A DNA stretch of 56,203 nucleotides from NCBI GenBank assembly GCA_018433675.1, contig JAHDQS010000037.1, forward strand, positions 1-56,203, written 5' to 3'. The position numbers and the translations under genes were made by a program. The notes under the pieces are model-generated. The model was not told where the DNA came from and ran no database searches. It saw only the letters and a list, made by a program, of their open reading frames with translations. Positions within the stretch are counted from its first letter, which is position 1. Each line of letters begins with the position of its first letter. The stretch is from Clostridia bacterium (GTDB taxonomy: Bacteria > Bacillota > Peptococcia > DRI-13 > SM3-B62). This document shows positions 1-8,546 of the stretch, in pieces.

Positions 1-157
1 ATGGGTGATGCCGGTGATGCCTGAAAACATGATGTGGGAGGCTCGTTGACAAGAGGAACGTGGAATAAATGCGACAATGCAGTATGTTATATAGCTTTAA
101 AGGAAAGATGAAAAATTTGCCTACATTTACTTGACACGAACAGTAGAAAAACAATAT

Positions 158-186
158 TTGCAAATAGGCAGAAAATATAATATAAT
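158..186 (+). promoter_or_regulatory. sigma-A-type promoter of the riboswitch/protease transcript
   Basis: A -35 box TTGCAA at 158-163 and a -10 box TATAAT at 181-186 are separated by 17 bp. Transcription would start near 193, about 25 nt before the first riboswitch aptamer. A better -35 (TTGACA, 131-136) lies too far upstream to pair with this -10. Bases 1-130 hold no gene that I can support. Confidence 0.6.
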
Positions 187-216
187 AGTCCCATAGAAAG
201 AAAATATGTCTTCAAA

Positions 217-296
217 GAAAAAGGCAAACCCGGTGAAAGCCGGGGACGCAAAGCCACGAGTCTAAAGCCTGTAAAGGCCATGATAGTCGGGTTGCC
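217..296 (+). ncRNA. c-di-GMP-I (GEMM) riboswitch, copy 1
   Basis: The conserved aptamer parts are all readable: GGCAAACC at 223-230, a stem capped by a GAAA tetraloop, the GGACGCAAAGCC core, a second stem-loop, and closing GGGTTGCC. The family senses cyclic di-GMP. It is followed at 313-349 by an intrinsic terminator, so this copy probably controls transcription read-through. It differs from copy 2 (439-518) at only two of 80 positions, which points to recent duplication. Confidence 0.92.
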
Positions 297-312
297 GTGA
301 ATTGGGTGATTT

Positions 313-352
313 AAAACCCCTGTTTTGGTAACCCCAAAGCAGGGGTTTTCAT
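313..352 (+). terminator. intrinsic terminator, likely expression platform of riboswitch copy 1
   Basis: A 10-bp stem (aaaacccctg 313-322 with caggggtttt 340-349) encloses a second short stem (324-328 with 334-338). The T-run is the 3' arm itself. It lies 16 nt after the first aptamer and before the second one, so it could terminate transcription before the protease gene. Ligand-dependent switching is inferred. Confidence 0.8.
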
Positions 353-438
353 ATTTAGCATTTTCTACAACAAGAAAATTTTAATAGTTTTATCAAGTGC
401 CGTTTGCCTGGGTAATGCCCCGGCAGTGAATGACACTT

Positions 439-518
439 GAAAAAGGCAAACCCGGTGAAAGCCGGGGACGCAAAGCCGCGAGTCTAAAGTCTGTAAAGGC
501 CATGATAGTCGGGTTGCC
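439..518 (+). ncRNA. c-di-GMP-I (GEMM) riboswitch, copy 2
   Basis: This is a second full aptamer with the same conserved blocks as copy 1 (GGCAAACC at 445-452, GAAA loop, GGACGCAAAGCC, closing GGGTTGCC). It lies 52 nt before the protease ATG. No T-rich terminator follows. Instead a GCTCC/GGAGC hairpin (about 530-547) precedes the ribosome binding site, so this copy may act on translation or may be a leftover duplicate. The expression platform is inferred. Confidence 0.9.
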
Positions 519-570
519 AAGTATCAGCGCTCCTTATGATTTGGAGCATGCTGCCAGAGGGGGTGGAATA

Positions 571-1260
571 ATGTCCAGGAAAGCTGCACTTTTATTTATC
601 TCTTTTTTCTTATTGATTTGTGTTGGTGCAAATGCGGTTTCGGCGGCAGAAAACATCAAAGTATTCAATTGTGAAGAGAGCAGGATGGAACTTTTTGTCG
701 ATTCTAAGGACAAGGTTATGCTTGCTAAAGAATGGTATGAATATGAGTTTGAAATAAGCACTGTGAATAGTATTGGCGCATTAGAAATGAAGGCTGTAGA
801 CAGCCAAAGTTATCTTGAGGCGCTGCAGGAAGTCGAGTTTCCTGTGGCTGCTGTAGGATCTTATAAAATCTACTTTCTTGATTATAAACTGAAAGACTAT
901 TTTTCCGCCCTGGCTCTCAGTTTTAAGGATGGAAGTGTCGTGGTTTTCGGGAATTATTACGACTTGTCCCAGGATAAAATACACCAGCTTGCCGTACATG
1001 AATTAGGACATCAGGTTGATTTTTGTCTAATGGATGAAGAAAAAAGACATGAGTATAAAAGATTGCGAGGACTTGAAAATCAAGAGAAATTTAACGATTA
1101 CACCCAGGAATACAAAAACAGAGTGCAAGAAATCTTTGCTGAGGATTTTCGAATCCTTTTCGGAGGAGAAAAGGCAAAAAAAGCAGCACATTTGAACGGT
1201 GATCTGATAAATCCCGCGCAGGTCCCCGGTCTTAGAGAGTTTTTCTTATCCCTTCTTTAA
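571..1260 (+). CDS. secreted anthrax-lethal-factor-like zinc metalloprotease
   Basis: The protein has 229 residues: a signal peptide (hydrophobic core about 6-22, Ala-rich cleavage region) and a small protease domain. HELGH, with two zinc-binding His and the catalytic Glu, is followed about 45 residues later by EIFAEDF, whose Glu would be the third zinc ligand. This layout and the length match the lethal-factor-like (ATLF/PPEP) family, including the secreted Pro-Pro endopeptidase of Clostridioides difficile, whose gene is also under a c-di-GMP riboswitch. I start at ATG 571 with AGAGGGGGTGG upstream, because the longer open frame from 430 runs through riboswitch copy 2. A strong terminator follows directly. 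The likely role is c-di-GMP-controlled cleavage of a surface or secreted protein. The substrate and the Pro-Pro preference are not visible in the sequence. Confidence 0.78.
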   Translation: MSRKAALLFISFFLLICVGANAVSAAENIKVFNCEESRMELFVDSKDKVMLAKEWYEYEFEISTVNSIGALEMKAVDSQSYLEALQEVEFPVAAVGSYKIYFLDYKLKDYFSALALSFKDGSVVVFGNYYDLSQDKIHQLAVHELGHQVDFCLMDEEKRHEYKRLRGLENQEKFNDYTQEYKNRVQEIFAEDFRILFGGEKAKKAAHLNGDLINPAQVPGLREFFLSLL

Positions 1261-1285
1261 ACCCGTATCCTACGGGTTTTTTTTC
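1261..1285 (+). terminator. intrinsic terminator after the metalloprotease
   Basis: A 7-bp stem (acccgta 1261-1267 with tacgggt 1271-1277) with a 3-nt loop is followed by eight T residues. It begins right after the stop codon and isolates the protease gene from comM. Confidence 0.9.
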
Positions 1286-1423
1286 TTTGCAAGAGGAGAG
1301 TATAATAACTATTGAAAATAATATATAATATTATTAGCTATTTCGGTCGTTTTAAGCAGGAATATGTAATATAAAGAAAGAATAGTAATAAAAGGTAAAT
1401 GCAAAAACGCGGGGGAACAAACA

Positions 1424-2953
1424 TTGTTATCCAGGGTATTTAGCTGTACTACTATAGGGTTGGAACCTCATTTGGTTGAGGTTGAAGTTGATGTTGGTAA
1501 TGGGCTGCCTTGCTTCGAACTGGTTGGGCTGCCTGATACAACCGTAAGGGAGAGTAAGGAAAGGGTCAGGACTGCGATTAAAAATGCAGGATTTGATTTT
1601 CCGCCTCGCAGGATAATTGTTAATTTGGCTCCTGCAGATCTTAAAAAGGCAGGTCCGGGATTTGATTTGGCTATTGCCATTGGCATACTGGCTGCTACTC
1701 GGCAAATATGTGAAGAAGAAATTTGTAAGTATGTAATAGTAGGGGAACTTTCTTTAGATGGAAAGCTGAGAAGAATTCCCGGGATTTTGCCTATGGCCCT
1801 TTTTTTGGTGGGAAACGGTTGCAGAAGCTTTATAATTCCTGCAGATAATAGGGGAGAGGCTGGCTTAACTCCTCTCGATTCCTATGGATTTAACAATCTG
1901 GCCGAGGTAGGAAGGTTTTTGTCGAAAACAAAATCCTATCCAATGGTGAAAAAGACTAATACCAGTGAACTTTTGCAGGACCGTACGATTACGACGGCCG
2001 TTGATTTTGCGGATGTCAAGGGACAGAATGCCGCGAAACGTGCCTTGGAGGTTGCGGCTGCCGGAGGGCATAACATTTTAATGATTGGTCCGCCGGGATC
2101 GGGAAAAACAATGCTGGCCCAATGTATGCCTGCTATTTTACCGCCTCTGACTACAAAAGAAGCTCTGGAAATAAGTCAGGTTTACAGCATTGCCGGTTTA
2201 CTGAGCAAAGAAATACCATTGGTTACTAATAGGCCTTTTCGGACACCGCATCACAGTGCTTCTTTAGCCAGTATGATAGGGGGAGGCGCATTGCCCAGAC
2301 CGGGAGAAGTAACTTTGGCTACTCATGGTGTTTTATTTTTGGATGAGTTTCCTGAATACCGACGGGATGTTTTAGAGTCATTAAGGCAGCCCTTGGAAGA
2401 CGGAGTGGTCACTGTTGCTCGTGTTTCTTCTGTTATGACGTATCCCGCAAGGTTTCAGCTTGTGGCTGCTGCTAATCCATGTTATTGCGGCTATTATACG
2501 GATCCGGTCAGGGAATGCACCTGCACCCCATACCAGATCAAAAGGTATCGCAATAAAATATCGGGCCCGCTGATGGATAGAATAGATTTGCATGTGGAGG
2601 TTCCAAGATTAAGCTATCAGGCTCTCAATAGTACAAAAGGCGAAGAAAAATCGAAGACGGTACGCAGAAGAGTTGTTGCCGCCAGAGAACGGCAAATCAG
2701 GCGCTATGCTTCTGATGGAGTATATTGCAATGCACAGATGGGGGCGAAAGAGCGTGCTGTGTTTTGTCTTTTGGAAGATGACGCAAAGTTGCTGTTAAAG
2801 GAAGCCTTTAAATCGTTAGGGTTAAGCACAAGGGCGTATGCTTGTGTATTAAGGATGGCACGTACAATAGCGGATCTGGCCGGGGTTGAAATGATTACAG
2901 ATGAACATATAGCTGAGGCCCTTTTGTATCGCAGTTTTGAAAGAAATTTATAA
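1424..2953 (+). CDS. comM: YifB/ComM-family Mg-chelatase-like AAA+ ATPase
   Basis: The 509-residue protein has the family's full three-part layout. An N-terminal Lon-protease-like fold domain spans about 1-170. A Mg-chelatase AAA+ core carries Walker A GPPGSGKT at 222-229 and Walker B VLFLDEF. A C-terminal Mg_chelatase_C domain completes it. A Cys cluster (CYCG...CTC) sits before the sensor region, as in other members. ComM is a hexameric helicase that promotes branch migration during natural transformation in Gram-negative bacteria. Its job in Clostridia is less clear. The start is TTG at 1424, 8 nt after GGGGG. It lies alone between a terminator and a histidine kinase gene. Family assignment is firm; function is by homology. 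Confidence 0.93.
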   Translation: MLSRVFSCTTIGLEPHLVEVEVDVGNGLPCFELVGLPDTTVRESKERVRTAIKNAGFDFPPRRIIVNLAPADLKKAGPGFDLAIAIGILAATRQICEEEICKYVIVGELSLDGKLRRIPGILPMALFLVGNGCRSFIIPADNRGEAGLTPLDSYGFNNLAEVGRFLSKTKSYPMVKKTNTSELLQDRTITTAVDFADVKGQNAAKRALEVAAAGGHNILMIGPPGSGKTMLAQCMPAILPPLTTKEALEISQVYSIAGLLSKEIPLVTNRPFRTPHHSASLASMIGGGALPRPGEVTLATHGVLFLDEFPEYRRDVLESLRQPLEDGVVTVARVSSVMTYPARFQLVAAANPCYCGYYTDPVRECTCTPYQIKRYRNKISGPLMDRIDLHVEVPRLSYQALNSTKGEEKSKTVRRRVVAARERQIRRYASDGVYCNAQMGAKERAVFCLLEDDAKLLLKEAFKSLGLSTRAYACVLRMARTIADLAGVEMITDEHIAEALLYRSFERNL

Positions 2954-2984
2954 TTATAAATATGGTGTGGGGGTGTTTTGATAT

Positions 2985-5195
2985 ATGGAGGTGGTTAGAG
3001 ATGTAAAAAAACGGCTGATTAACTATTTTCAGCTTGTTCTGGTTTTATCGCTTTTAACAGCAGGGATCATAAATGAAACATTCTGGCAGGGATATTTGCA
3101 GCTCAGTTTAGCGGGAATAGAGTTGATTTGTGTTATTATCGCTTTTATGACATTGCTTATTCTTTTCTTCGCATACGAACGTAATCCGCTTGCAAATCGT
3201 CTTATCGGCATCGGCCTTTTCGTGAGTATTTTCGTAAACTTGTTTCAGGTGTATGGTTTGATACGATTCGGAATGGAACTGGTCGAGTTTGCGGATAACT
3301 ATTCGTTATTTGGGCGGTTTGTGGAAGCACTGATGCTTTTACTGGTTTCCCTGCATGTTAGGTACAATATACAGATAAAAAGGGGAAAAGGGTTATCTCT
3401 ATTTATACCAATATCCATTCTTTGTACAGTTCTGCTGATCTATTTGCAACATCTTTTTCCTAATTTTATCAGCAATAATGCCGATATAGGTTACCCCGAT
3501 TATTTTAATATTATGATAATGATTATTATCCTCATTAGTATGTATTGTATGATGAAAAAAAAGGAACCGGAGGGTGTGGTGAACTATCATCATATCAATC
3601 ATGCCATCGGTTTATGTCTTTTCTCTTCGATTTGCTTCATTGCCGGTGCAGGAGAGGGTACGTATTTTGTAACGTTGGGACATGTTTTGAGGATTTGTTG
3701 TTATCTTTATCTGTATATCGGCATTTTTTTTGGGACTGTTACCTATCCCTATAAAAAAATCAAAGAGACATGCAATTATATGAATGATGTGATTGATACT
3801 ATGCCTGTTCCCTTGACGGTGTACGACAGCAAGAGGAGATTGATATTTGCCAACAAGAAGTGCATAGATTTTCTCGGATACTCCTTTTCGGAAATAATCG
3901 GTCTTACAGCAGAGGAAATAGAAGAACTTGTCTATTATAAAAAACAAAAAAGGAGATGGCACGTAATCAAAGAAATATCGGAAAATTCCTCGTTTGTACA
4001 GAATGTAACAAGAACATACGTAAAGAAAAGCGGCGAGAATATCAAGGTGTTTGTCAGTGTATATAAATTGGCAAACGGCGGGTTTTTGTCCATTTTCGAC
4101 GAGGCCAAAAATGTCCAAGCTTTGGAGAATATGAAGCTGCAACTAAAAACGATCCTTAAATCTATCAATAGTATGGTCCTGATAGTTGATAACAGCAACA
4201 AAGTTGTAATGTGCAACGAAGCCTTTGTTAAATCTGTAGAGATGAAAAACGAGGATATTAATAGGCATGATTTTGATGAGCTGATGTCTAAGCTACGTTT
4301 CTCAGAAAAGAGATGGAAAAAATGCTATAAGCCTTGGGAAGAGGAAGGCGAATGTTTGGAGGTAACATTTGTATCGTACACGGGAAAGAAAAAGGAGGCG
4401 TTGGTAAACTATTCGCAAATAACGAATGTAGAGGGAGAAGCGATTGGGAAGATAATGGTTGCCTCAGATATTACTGTTCTTAATAAGGAATATCGTCGTA
4501 TGCAACAGCAGGAAAAACTGTCACTTCTCGGACAGATGGCTATCGGTGTTGTCCATGAGATAAAAAACCCGTTAACAACAATGTGGGGCTTCAGCCAATT
4601 GATATCACTGGAAACTAAAGATAATGAGAAGCTGCAGCAATATGCTAAGCAAATAGAGGGGGAGATAGAGAATCTCAATAAAGTGGTCAGCGACTTTTTT
4701 AGATTCGCGAGGCCGCAGCCTCCGGTGCTAAAGAAGATATCCCTCAAAGAATTAATTGAAAGCCTACGTTTTTTAATAGATTCACATTTGTTTAGCAAAA
4801 GGGTCAAAGCAGTATTCGATTTAGATGATGTGGAGTATTTGGTAATGGCAGACGAAAATCAACTCAAACAGGTAGTGCTGAACATTGTTAGAAATGCTGT
4901 TGATGCTCTGAGCAACACGGCAAATCCGCTGCTCGTGATAAACACCGGTTTTGATGAGGATGCAAGGCAGATGTACATCAAGATATTTAACAATGGCAGG
5001 GTAATGACTTCTGAGGAGAAAGAAAGAATAGGCACCCCTTTTTTTACGACAAAAGCAGAGAATACCGGTTTGGGTCTGAGTATTTGCTATCAGATCATTA
5101 AGGAACATGGCGGCGTTATAGATGTTGAAAGCGAAAAAGATATTGGTACTATATTTACCCTCTACTTTCCTGTAGAATTGGAATCAAGAAATTGA
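2985..5195 (+). CDS. membrane PAS-domain sensor histidine kinase (sporulation-kinase-like)
   Basis: This 736-residue orphan kinase begins with about seven to eight membrane helices (residues 12-255) resembling a MASE3-type sensor. Two PAS domains follow (about 265-375 and 386-497). The HisKA domain has phosphoacceptor His524 in VVHEIKNP, and the HATPase domain shows QVVLNIVRNAVDAL (N box), GTPFFTTK and GLGLSIC (G boxes). No response regulator is adjacent, which is typical of Spo0A phosphorelay kinases in spore formers. That link is an inference. It would autophosphorylate in response to an unknown membrane or cytosolic signal. The ATG at 2985 has only a G-rich stretch (2968-2973) as ribosome binding site, so expression may be modest. 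It ends 42 bp before dut. Confidence 0.88.
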   Translation: MEVVRDVKKRLINYFQLVLVLSLLTAGIINETFWQGYLQLSLAGIELICVIIAFMTLLILFFAYERNPLANRLIGIGLFVSIFVNLFQVYGLIRFGMELVEFADNYSLFGRFVEALMLLLVSLHVRYNIQIKRGKGLSLFIPISILCTVLLIYLQHLFPNFISNNADIGYPDYFNIMIMIIILISMYCMMKKKEPEGVVNYHHINHAIGLCLFSSICFIAGAGEGTYFVTLGHVLRICCYLYLYIGIFFGTVTYPYKKIKETCNYMNDVIDTMPVPLTVYDSKRRLIFANKKCIDFLGYSFSEIIGLTAEEIEELVYYKKQKRRWHVIKEISENSSFVQNVTRTYVKKSGENIKVFVSVYKLANGGFLSIFDEAKNVQALENMKLQLKTILKSINSMVLIVDNSNKVVMCNEAFVKSVEMKNEDINRHDFDELMSKLRFSEKRWKKCYKPWEEEGECLEVTFVSYTGKKKEALVNYSQITNVEGEAIGKIMVASDITVLNKEYRRMQQQEKLSLLGQMAIGVVHEIKNPLTTMWGFSQLISLETKDNEKLQQYAKQIEGEIENLNKVVSDFFRFARPQPPVLKKISLKELIESLRFLIDSHLFSKRVKAVFDLDDVEYLVMADENQLKQVVLNIVRNAVDALSNTANPLLVINTGFDEDARQMYIKIFNNGRVMTSEEKERIGTPFFTTKAENTGLGLSICYQIIKEHGGVIDVESEKDIGTIFTLYFPVELESRN

Positions 5196-5237
5196 TACCG
5201 GGTCAATGCCAAATCGAAAGCAAAGGGGAGTATAAAT

Positions 5238-5681
5238 ATGGAGAGTATTGAGGTTTGCATTGAATTATGTCACAGGGATGCACGTCTTCCTGAGTATGCA
5301 CGGGCCGGAGATGCCGGTATGGACATCTATGCCGTTGAGGATTGTTTGATTGAAGCAGGTGTTACAAAAATAGTTAAAACAGGTCTTAAAGTTGCCGTGC
5401 CGACAGGCTTTGAGATACAAATAAGGCCAAGAAGCGGGGTGTCGTTAAAAACCCCGCTTAGATTGGCCAATAGTCCCGGCACCATTGATGTGGGCTACCG
5501 GGATGAGATAGGTATAATTGTTCATAATACATCACAAACTGAAGATTTTCAGGTTAATAGAGGAGATAGGATAGCTCAAATGGTGTTGCAACGAGTACCG
5601 GTCATTGCCTGGAATGTTGTTGGGTCGGTTGCGGATATTGGATGGGATAGGGGCGGAGGCTTTGGCTCCAGCGGTTTTTAA
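5238..5681 (+). CDS. dut: dUTP diphosphatase (dUTPase)
   Basis: This 147-residue trimeric-type dUTPase hydrolyses dUTP to dUMP and pyrophosphate, which keeps uracil out of DNA and feeds thymidylate synthesis. All five family motifs are present: AGDAGMDIYA (23-32), RPRSGVSLK (63-71), GTIDVGYRDE with catalytic Asp84 (81-90), RGDRIAQMV (108-116) and the Gly-rich C-terminal arm RGGGFGSSG (138-146). The length matches the family. The ATG follows AAAGGGGAG. The gene converges on pepF with only 12 bp between stop codons and no visible terminator hairpin. Confidence 0.97.
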   Translation: MESIEVCIELCHRDARLPEYARAGDAGMDIYAVEDCLIEAGVTKIVKTGLKVAVPTGFEIQIRPRSGVSLKTPLRLANSPGTIDVGYRDEIGIIVHNTSQTEDFQVNRGDRIAQMVLQRVPVIAWNVVGSVADIGWDRGGGFGSSGF

Positions 5682-5693
5682 AAGGGAAAGATG

Positions 5694-7490
5694 TTAAATG
5701 GTTTTTTCTAAAAGGTCCAGGGTCTCAGAAAAATCTTGGAGGGCTGCAATGATAGGCTCAGAAGTAGTCATATCCACTCCGGCATCCTTAAGAAGGTTGA
5801 TAGGATAATCAGAACCACCTTTGGTAAGAAAGGCCAGGTATTGTTCGCGTTTTTTTGCGACCGGTTGTTCTTTTTCTGATAGGATGCCTTTGGCTAGAGA
5901 TATAGCGGCGGAAATTCCCGTAGCATATTGGTAAACATAAAAAGGATTATAGAAATGGGGAATGCGGGACCATTCGTAGGTCAATTCTTTATCAATGGTG
6001 AACCCTGGGCCATGGTAGAATTCATAAAGGGATCGATATGTTTCGCAGAGTGCTTGGGGCGTAACGGGTCGATCCTTTTGTACCATTTCATGCAGTTGGA
6101 CTTCAAAGTCTGCAAAGAAGGTTTGACGGAACAGTGTTGAACGAATACTGTCCAGATGTACGCACAGTAAATATGATTTTTCCTCTTTTGTTTCTGCTTT
6201 GCCTAAAAGGTAGCGGTAAAGCAGGTATTCGTTGACGGTAGAGGCTACTTCTGCGGTAAAAATGACGTAATCAGAATCTACATACGGTTGGTTTTTATTG
6301 CTATAGTAGCTGTGCATAACGTGGCCTAATTCATGGGCCATGGTGAAGATATCGTCCGGTGTGCCGGTAAAGTTGAGCAAGGAATAAGGATGAAGGCCAT
6401 ATACACCCGTGGCGTACGCTCCGGGGGTTTTTCCTTGGTTGGGATATGCATCTATCCAGCGATGTGAGAAGGCCTCGGTTAAGGTCTTGTTGTAGCTGTC
6501 GCCCAACACTTTGAGGGCTTCTTTAACTGTGTGGCATGCTTCTTCGTAGGTATAGGTTTTTTCTATGTTTTGAACAAGGGGGACAAAAAGATCGTAGAAA
6601 TGGATGTCCTGATAACCAAGGATGTTTTTTCGTAGGTCAATGTAGCGCTGAAGAAGACTGATGTTGCTGCGAACGGTTGTAATCAGTGTATCATATACTT
6701 CGAGAGGAATATGGTTTTGAGTTAAAGACATCTGGCGGGAGGAGGAATACTTTCTTGTTTTGGCCGTAAAGCTACTGTTTTTGAGGTTGCCGTTTATTAC
6801 TGAGGTAAGAGAGTTAATGTGAGAACCGTAGGTGCTTAACAGGCCATTAAAATATCGTTTGCGCAGGTTGCGGTCGTATGAGTTAAGGATTTTTCGATAA
6901 TTTGCTTCATTAGCCCTTATGGTTTCACCTTGGCCGTCGTCAATTTCCGGAAAGACGAGGTCATTTACGGTCATATCATCGTAAATCTTGTGAAATGAGC
7001 TACCCAATGAATTCATACGTGTTAATATTTCTTCTTCAGAAGCACTTAAAATGTGTTCTTTGCGTTTAAAAAGTTTTTCAAACATCAAGGAATATGTGGA
7101 AAGGGCGGGTCTTTCTTTTTGGTATTTCTCAAATGCTTCAGGTGTGAGTTGGATCAGTTCAGGTTCATAAAATGACAGCTTATCACCGAGCCTTGTATAG
7201 AGATTATCCAGTTTTTCGTAGTTTTCTTTATACACGGGGTTACTCATATCCGTATCGAAATGAAGTTTGGCATAACTGGCCGCCCATTCCAGTTTGATGC
7301 CCAAGCTGTCCATTAGGGTCAGTGCTTCCAGTAGGTTATGAGCGCCGCACGTTATCGATCCTTTTTTTGCTACGATTTCGTCACAAAGGTTTTCAATTTG
7401 TTGCTGGGATTCCTCCCAGTCATCCTGGGAGGCAAAGAGATCGTTCAGATTCCAGGTGTACTGCAAGGGAATTTCTTTTCTGTCTTTCAA
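5694..7490 (-). CDS. pepF: oligoendopeptidase F (M3B zinc metallopeptidase)
   Basis: This cytoplasmic peptidase degrades short peptides. With a TTG start at 7490 it has 598 residues, the usual family length. AGGAG lies 8 nt upstream of this TTG. The open frame extends 22 codons further upstream (to 7556) with an unconvincing hydrophobic leader, so I prefer the TTG. The zinc site is HELGH at 386-390, with the third-ligand Glu in FTAEVAST near 414. The N-terminal helical oligoendopeptidase domain precedes the M3 domain. It is divergent from the amidase gene at 7596, and the shared interval contains TATAAT-like boxes on the reverse strand but no convincing -35. Confidence 0.95.
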   Translation of the reverse strand: MKDRKEIPLQYTWNLNDLFASQDDWEESQQQIENLCDEIVAKKGSITCGAHNLLEALTLMDSLGIKLEWAASYAKLHFDTDMSNPVYKENYEKLDNLYTRLGDKLSFYEPELIQLTPEAFEKYQKERPALSTYSLMFEKLFKRKEHILSASEEEILTRMNSLGSSFHKIYDDMTVNDLVFPEIDDGQGETIRANEANYRKILNSYDRNLRKRYFNGLLSTYGSHINSLTSVINGNLKNSSFTAKTRKYSSSRQMSLTQNHIPLEVYDTLITTVRSNISLLQRYIDLRKNILGYQDIHFYDLFVPLVQNIEKTYTYEEACHTVKEALKVLGDSYNKTLTEAFSHRWIDAYPNQGKTPGAYATGVYGLHPYSLLNFTGTPDDIFTMAHELGHVMHSYYSNKNQPYVDSDYVIFTAEVASTVNEYLLYRYLLGKAETKEEKSYLLCVHLDSIRSTLFRQTFFADFEVQLHEMVQKDRPVTPQALCETYRSLYEFYHGPGFTIDKELTYEWSRIPHFYNPFYVYQYATGISAAISLAKGILSEKEQPVAKKREQYLAFLTKGGSDYPINLLKDAGVDMTTSEPIIAALQDFSETLDLLEKTI

Positions 7491-7595
7491 TATCACCACT
7501 CCTAATAATGAAAGTATCTTTAAATATTTAATTATATTATAAACTATGTTTCCCATTGTATACCAGTGAAGGTATGGGAAAAAGGGGCGATTTTA

Positions 7596-8426
7596 ATGCA
7601 GGATGTGAAGATTGGGCTTGTGCAGATGAATTCTGTGGTTGGTGAAACGGAAAATAATTATGACCGGATTAAGGAGTATGTAAGTTCTGCCGCTAAAGAA
7701 GGGGTGGAAATTTTGTGCTTTCCGGAAATGTGTCTACAGGGATATGCAATGCAATCACCTGTGATAACTTCAGTTGCATCCTCATGCAGTTGGATGAAAA
7801 ATCTGCAAAAGTTGGCAGCAGAACATAAGATGGTGTTGTTGGTAGGGTTTGCGGAGAGTAATAAGCACGGACAGCCGTATATTTCTCAATACATTGCTTT
7901 TCCTAATAAGGAACCTGCTGTTTATCGGAAATCGCATTTAGGGAAAAAGGAAGAGCTGTACTATTCGGCCGGAGATGATATACCTGTGTTTTCTTATGAA
8001 AAAGCTGTCTTTTCGGTGCAGCTTTGTTGGGAAGCTCATTTCCCCGAAATCAGTACTATACAGGCTTTAAAGGGAGCGGAAATTATTTTTATGCCCCATG
8101 CCGCGCCACAAAGTGTGAATGTTAGAAGGAAGATATGGCAAAAATACTTACCGGCCCGGGCGTATGATAACAGTGCTTTTGTTTGCGCTTGCAACAGTAT
8201 TGGTAAGAGCAACGGAACACAATTCGGAGGGGGTGCGGTGGTATACGATCCTAAGGGGGAGGTTGTCGGTGAAGATTTCAGCGGAAAAGCAGGAATGCTT
8301 ACGGTAAATTTGTCGTCCTCATTGCTTAATGCTATTCGTCGGAATAAGGGTCAAAAAATGACGGAACTGTTTATGCTGGCAAGACGAAGACCGGAACTGT
8401 ATCCGGAAATAATAAAGACAAAATAA
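7596..8426 (+). CDS. nitrilase-superfamily carbon-nitrogen hydrolase
   Basis: The 276-residue protein carries the Glu-Lys-Cys catalytic triad of the superfamily: Glu44 in CFPEMCLQGY, Lys112 in YRKSHLGK and Cys144 in LCWEAHFPE. Members hydrolyse amide C-N bonds (omega-amidase, N-carbamoylputrescine amidase and relatives). The substrate here cannot be decided from motifs or neighbours. I chose ATG 7596, preceded by AAAAGGGGCGA, over an in-frame GTG at 7566 that has no ribosome binding site. The gene stands alone, divergent from pepF, and is followed by a long perfect hairpin. Confidence 0.88.
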   Translation: MQDVKIGLVQMNSVVGETENNYDRIKEYVSSAAKEGVEILCFPEMCLQGYAMQSPVITSVASSCSWMKNLQKLAAEHKMVLLVGFAESNKHGQPYISQYIAFPNKEPAVYRKSHLGKKEELYYSAGDDIPVFSYEKAVFSVQLCWEAHFPEISTIQALKGAEIIFMPHAAPQSVNVRRKIWQKYLPARAYDNSAFVCACNSIGKSNGTQFGGGAVVYDPKGEVVGEDFSGKAGMLTVNLSSSLLNAIRRNKGQKMTELFMLARRRPELYPEIIKTK

Positions 8427-8444
8427 AAAAATGAGATAAACTGT

Positions 8445-8478
8445 GGTAATGCCCTCCAAAAGAAAGGAGGGCATTACC
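8445..8478. other. 13-bp perfect inverted repeat after the amidase gene
   Basis: GGTAATGCCCTCC (8445-8457) pairs perfectly with 8466-8478 around an 8-nt A-rich loop. Only three T residues follow, so it is a poor classical terminator on the plus strand. It may stabilise the 3' end of the mRNA or terminate with help from other factors. Confidence 0.6.
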
Positions 8479-8546
8479 ATTTCCTGGGAAATGAATGCAT
8501 ATTATTGTTTGCTGCGGGGGAAATTATTGTTGAAAGGAGGCTGATT

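Noticed and set aside
1-24. Possible 3' end of a preceding gene (frame ending in TGA at 22-24)
   Set aside because: Only seven codons are visible, so no gene can be supported.
430-570. N-terminal 47-codon extension of the metalloprotease frame
   Set aside because: It reads through riboswitch copy 2. The signal peptide and ribosome binding site support ATG 571.
3612-4142. 176-codon reverse frame inside the histidine kinase gene
   Set aside because: It is a shadow of a well-supported gene and shows no domain or ribosome binding site.
8445-8478. Strong rho-independent terminator after the amidase gene
   Set aside because: The stem is perfect, but only three T residues follow on the plus strand, so it is listed as a hairpin only.
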